Shown: piece by piece, positions 5,514-5,650 of the stretch
Layout: every line of letters begins with the position of its first letter
Position numbering within the stretch: the stretch's first letter is position 1
Assembly: GCA_955652195.1 (NCBI GenBank)
Contig: CATPBC010000141.1
Span: forward strand, 1 to 5,650
From: an uncultured Xanthobacteraceae bacterium
GTDB lineage: Bacteria > Pseudomonadota > Alphaproteobacteria > Rhizobiales > Xanthobacteraceae
Direction of reading: 5' to 3'
Length of the DNA stretch: 5,650 nucleotides
The notes under the pieces: model-generated
The model's input: the letters and a program-made list of their open reading frames with translations, nothing else
Told to the model about the DNA's origin: nothing
The model's database searches: none
Translations under genes and position numbers: made by a program

Positions 5514-5519
5514 CTCCTC
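5514..5519 (-). promoter_or_regulatory. Ribosome binding site GAGGAG that decides the aldolase-like start
   Basis: Minus-strand GAGGAG sits 7 nt before ATG 5506-5504 and downstream of the longer-frame ATG at 5530. It supports the shorter, 259-residue protein. Confidence 0.8.
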
Positions 5520-5528
5520 GGCCATTTC

Positions 5529-5557
5529 ATTTCAGCATAAAGTGCCGGAAATGTCAG
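5529..5557 (-). promoter_or_regulatory. Candidate sigma-70-type promoter of the aldolase-like gene
   Basis: On the minus strand, CTGACA (5557-5552) matches the -35 consensus at 5 of 6 positions. TGAAAT (5534-5529) matches the -10 at 4 of 6, and the spacer is exactly 17 bp. Transcription would start near 5522, leaving a short leader that just holds the GAGGAG ribosome site. Confidence 0.45.
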
Positions 5558-5590
5558 CTAACAGCGTGGAGCGCGCCGTCGGAGCAACAA

Positions 5591-5610
5591 CCTAAGGCGT
5601 TGCGCTTAGG
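5591..5610 (-). terminator. Hairpin overlapping the stop of the right-edge gene, possible terminator
   Basis: CCTAAG (5591-5596) and CTTAGG (5605-5610) form a perfect 6-bp stem with an 8-nt loop. On the minus strand it contains the TAA of the partial right-edge gene and is followed by TTGTTG, only a weak U-rich tail. An alternative overlapping stem, GCAAC/GTTGC (5583-5587 and 5599-5603), would compete with it. Confidence 0.35.
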
Positions 5611-5650
5611 GCGGTTCGATGCCTTTGAGCCATTCCAGGCCGAGGCGGCC
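5606..5650 (-). CDS. C-terminal 14 codons of an unidentified gene, cut by right edge
   Basis: Reading leftward from the edge, one minus-strand frame gives GRLGLEWLKGIEPP followed by TAA at 5608-5606. The amphipathic, natural-looking composition and the stop inside a hairpin 99 bp before the next gene's start make a real gene end plausible. The fragment is too short to identify. It could also be a chance open frame. Confidence 0.45.
   Translation of the reverse strand, partial: GRLGLEWLKGIEPP

Noticed and set aside
5507..5530. Longer aldolase-like start at ATG 5530 (adds MKWPRSAS)
   Set aside because: It has no Shine-Dalgarno, overlaps the candidate -10, and the GAGGAG downstream clearly serves ATG 5506.
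5553..5597. Short plus-strand open frame ATG TCA GCT (14 codons) near the right edge
   Set aside because: It has no ribosome site or conserved feature and lies across the aldolase-like gene's promoter region.

Overview
The window is GC-rich, with GC-biased third codon positions and long open frames antisense to every gene. Those traits and the gene families suggest an alphaproteobacterium, probably of the Hyphomicrobiales (Bradyrhizobium/Xanthobacteraceae type). This is an inference from style and content; no marker gene is present. I see no tRNA, rRNA, CRISPR array, transposase or integrase, so it reads as an ordinary catabolic/redox chromosomal region.

Layout from left to right. (1) Positions 1-1200, minus strand: the N-terminal 400 residues of a molybdenum hydroxylase large subunit (CoxL / xanthine dehydrogenase family), running off the left edge. 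(2) 1201-1409: a divergent intergenic region with a 14-bp tandem duplication at the molybdoenzyme start, an imperfect 12-bp inverted repeat, four ATCGG motifs and a candidate promoter for the rightward gene. (3) 1410-2825, plus strand: a cytoplasmic iron-sulfur protein with an HdrC-like ferredoxin part followed by HdrB-like CCG domains (HdrD/GlcF/GlpC architecture), with several cluster ligands missing. (4) 2828-4483, minus strand, ending 2 bp from the previous stop: a secreted three-part protein with a signal peptide, a carboxypeptidase-regulatory-like beta-sandwich, a mono-heme cytochrome c (CMSCH) and a seven-bladed Vgb/NHL-type propeller. (5) 4484-4726: a noncoding gap with three small dyads. 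(6) 4727-5506, minus strand: a class II aldolase/adducin-family protein that keeps the zinc histidines but has Cys at the catalytic Glu position of fuculose-1-phosphate aldolase. (7) 5606-5650, minus strand: the last 14 codons of a further gene, whose stop lies inside a hairpin.

How they may work together (inference): three of the four main proteins are redox or electron-transfer proteins. These are a molybdenum hydroxylase, a multi-cluster Fe-S protein divergent from it, and a periplasmic cytochrome. The fourth is a metal-dependent carbonyl-chemistry fold. This suits oxidation of a small organic substrate (aldehyde, hydroxy-acid or aromatic) with electrons passed to the respiratory chain, but the substrate cannot be read from the sequence. 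The recurring oddity is that each enzyme-like protein departs from its family's textbook active-site residues, so automatic names such as CO dehydrogenase, virginiamycin B lyase or aldolase would probably mislead.
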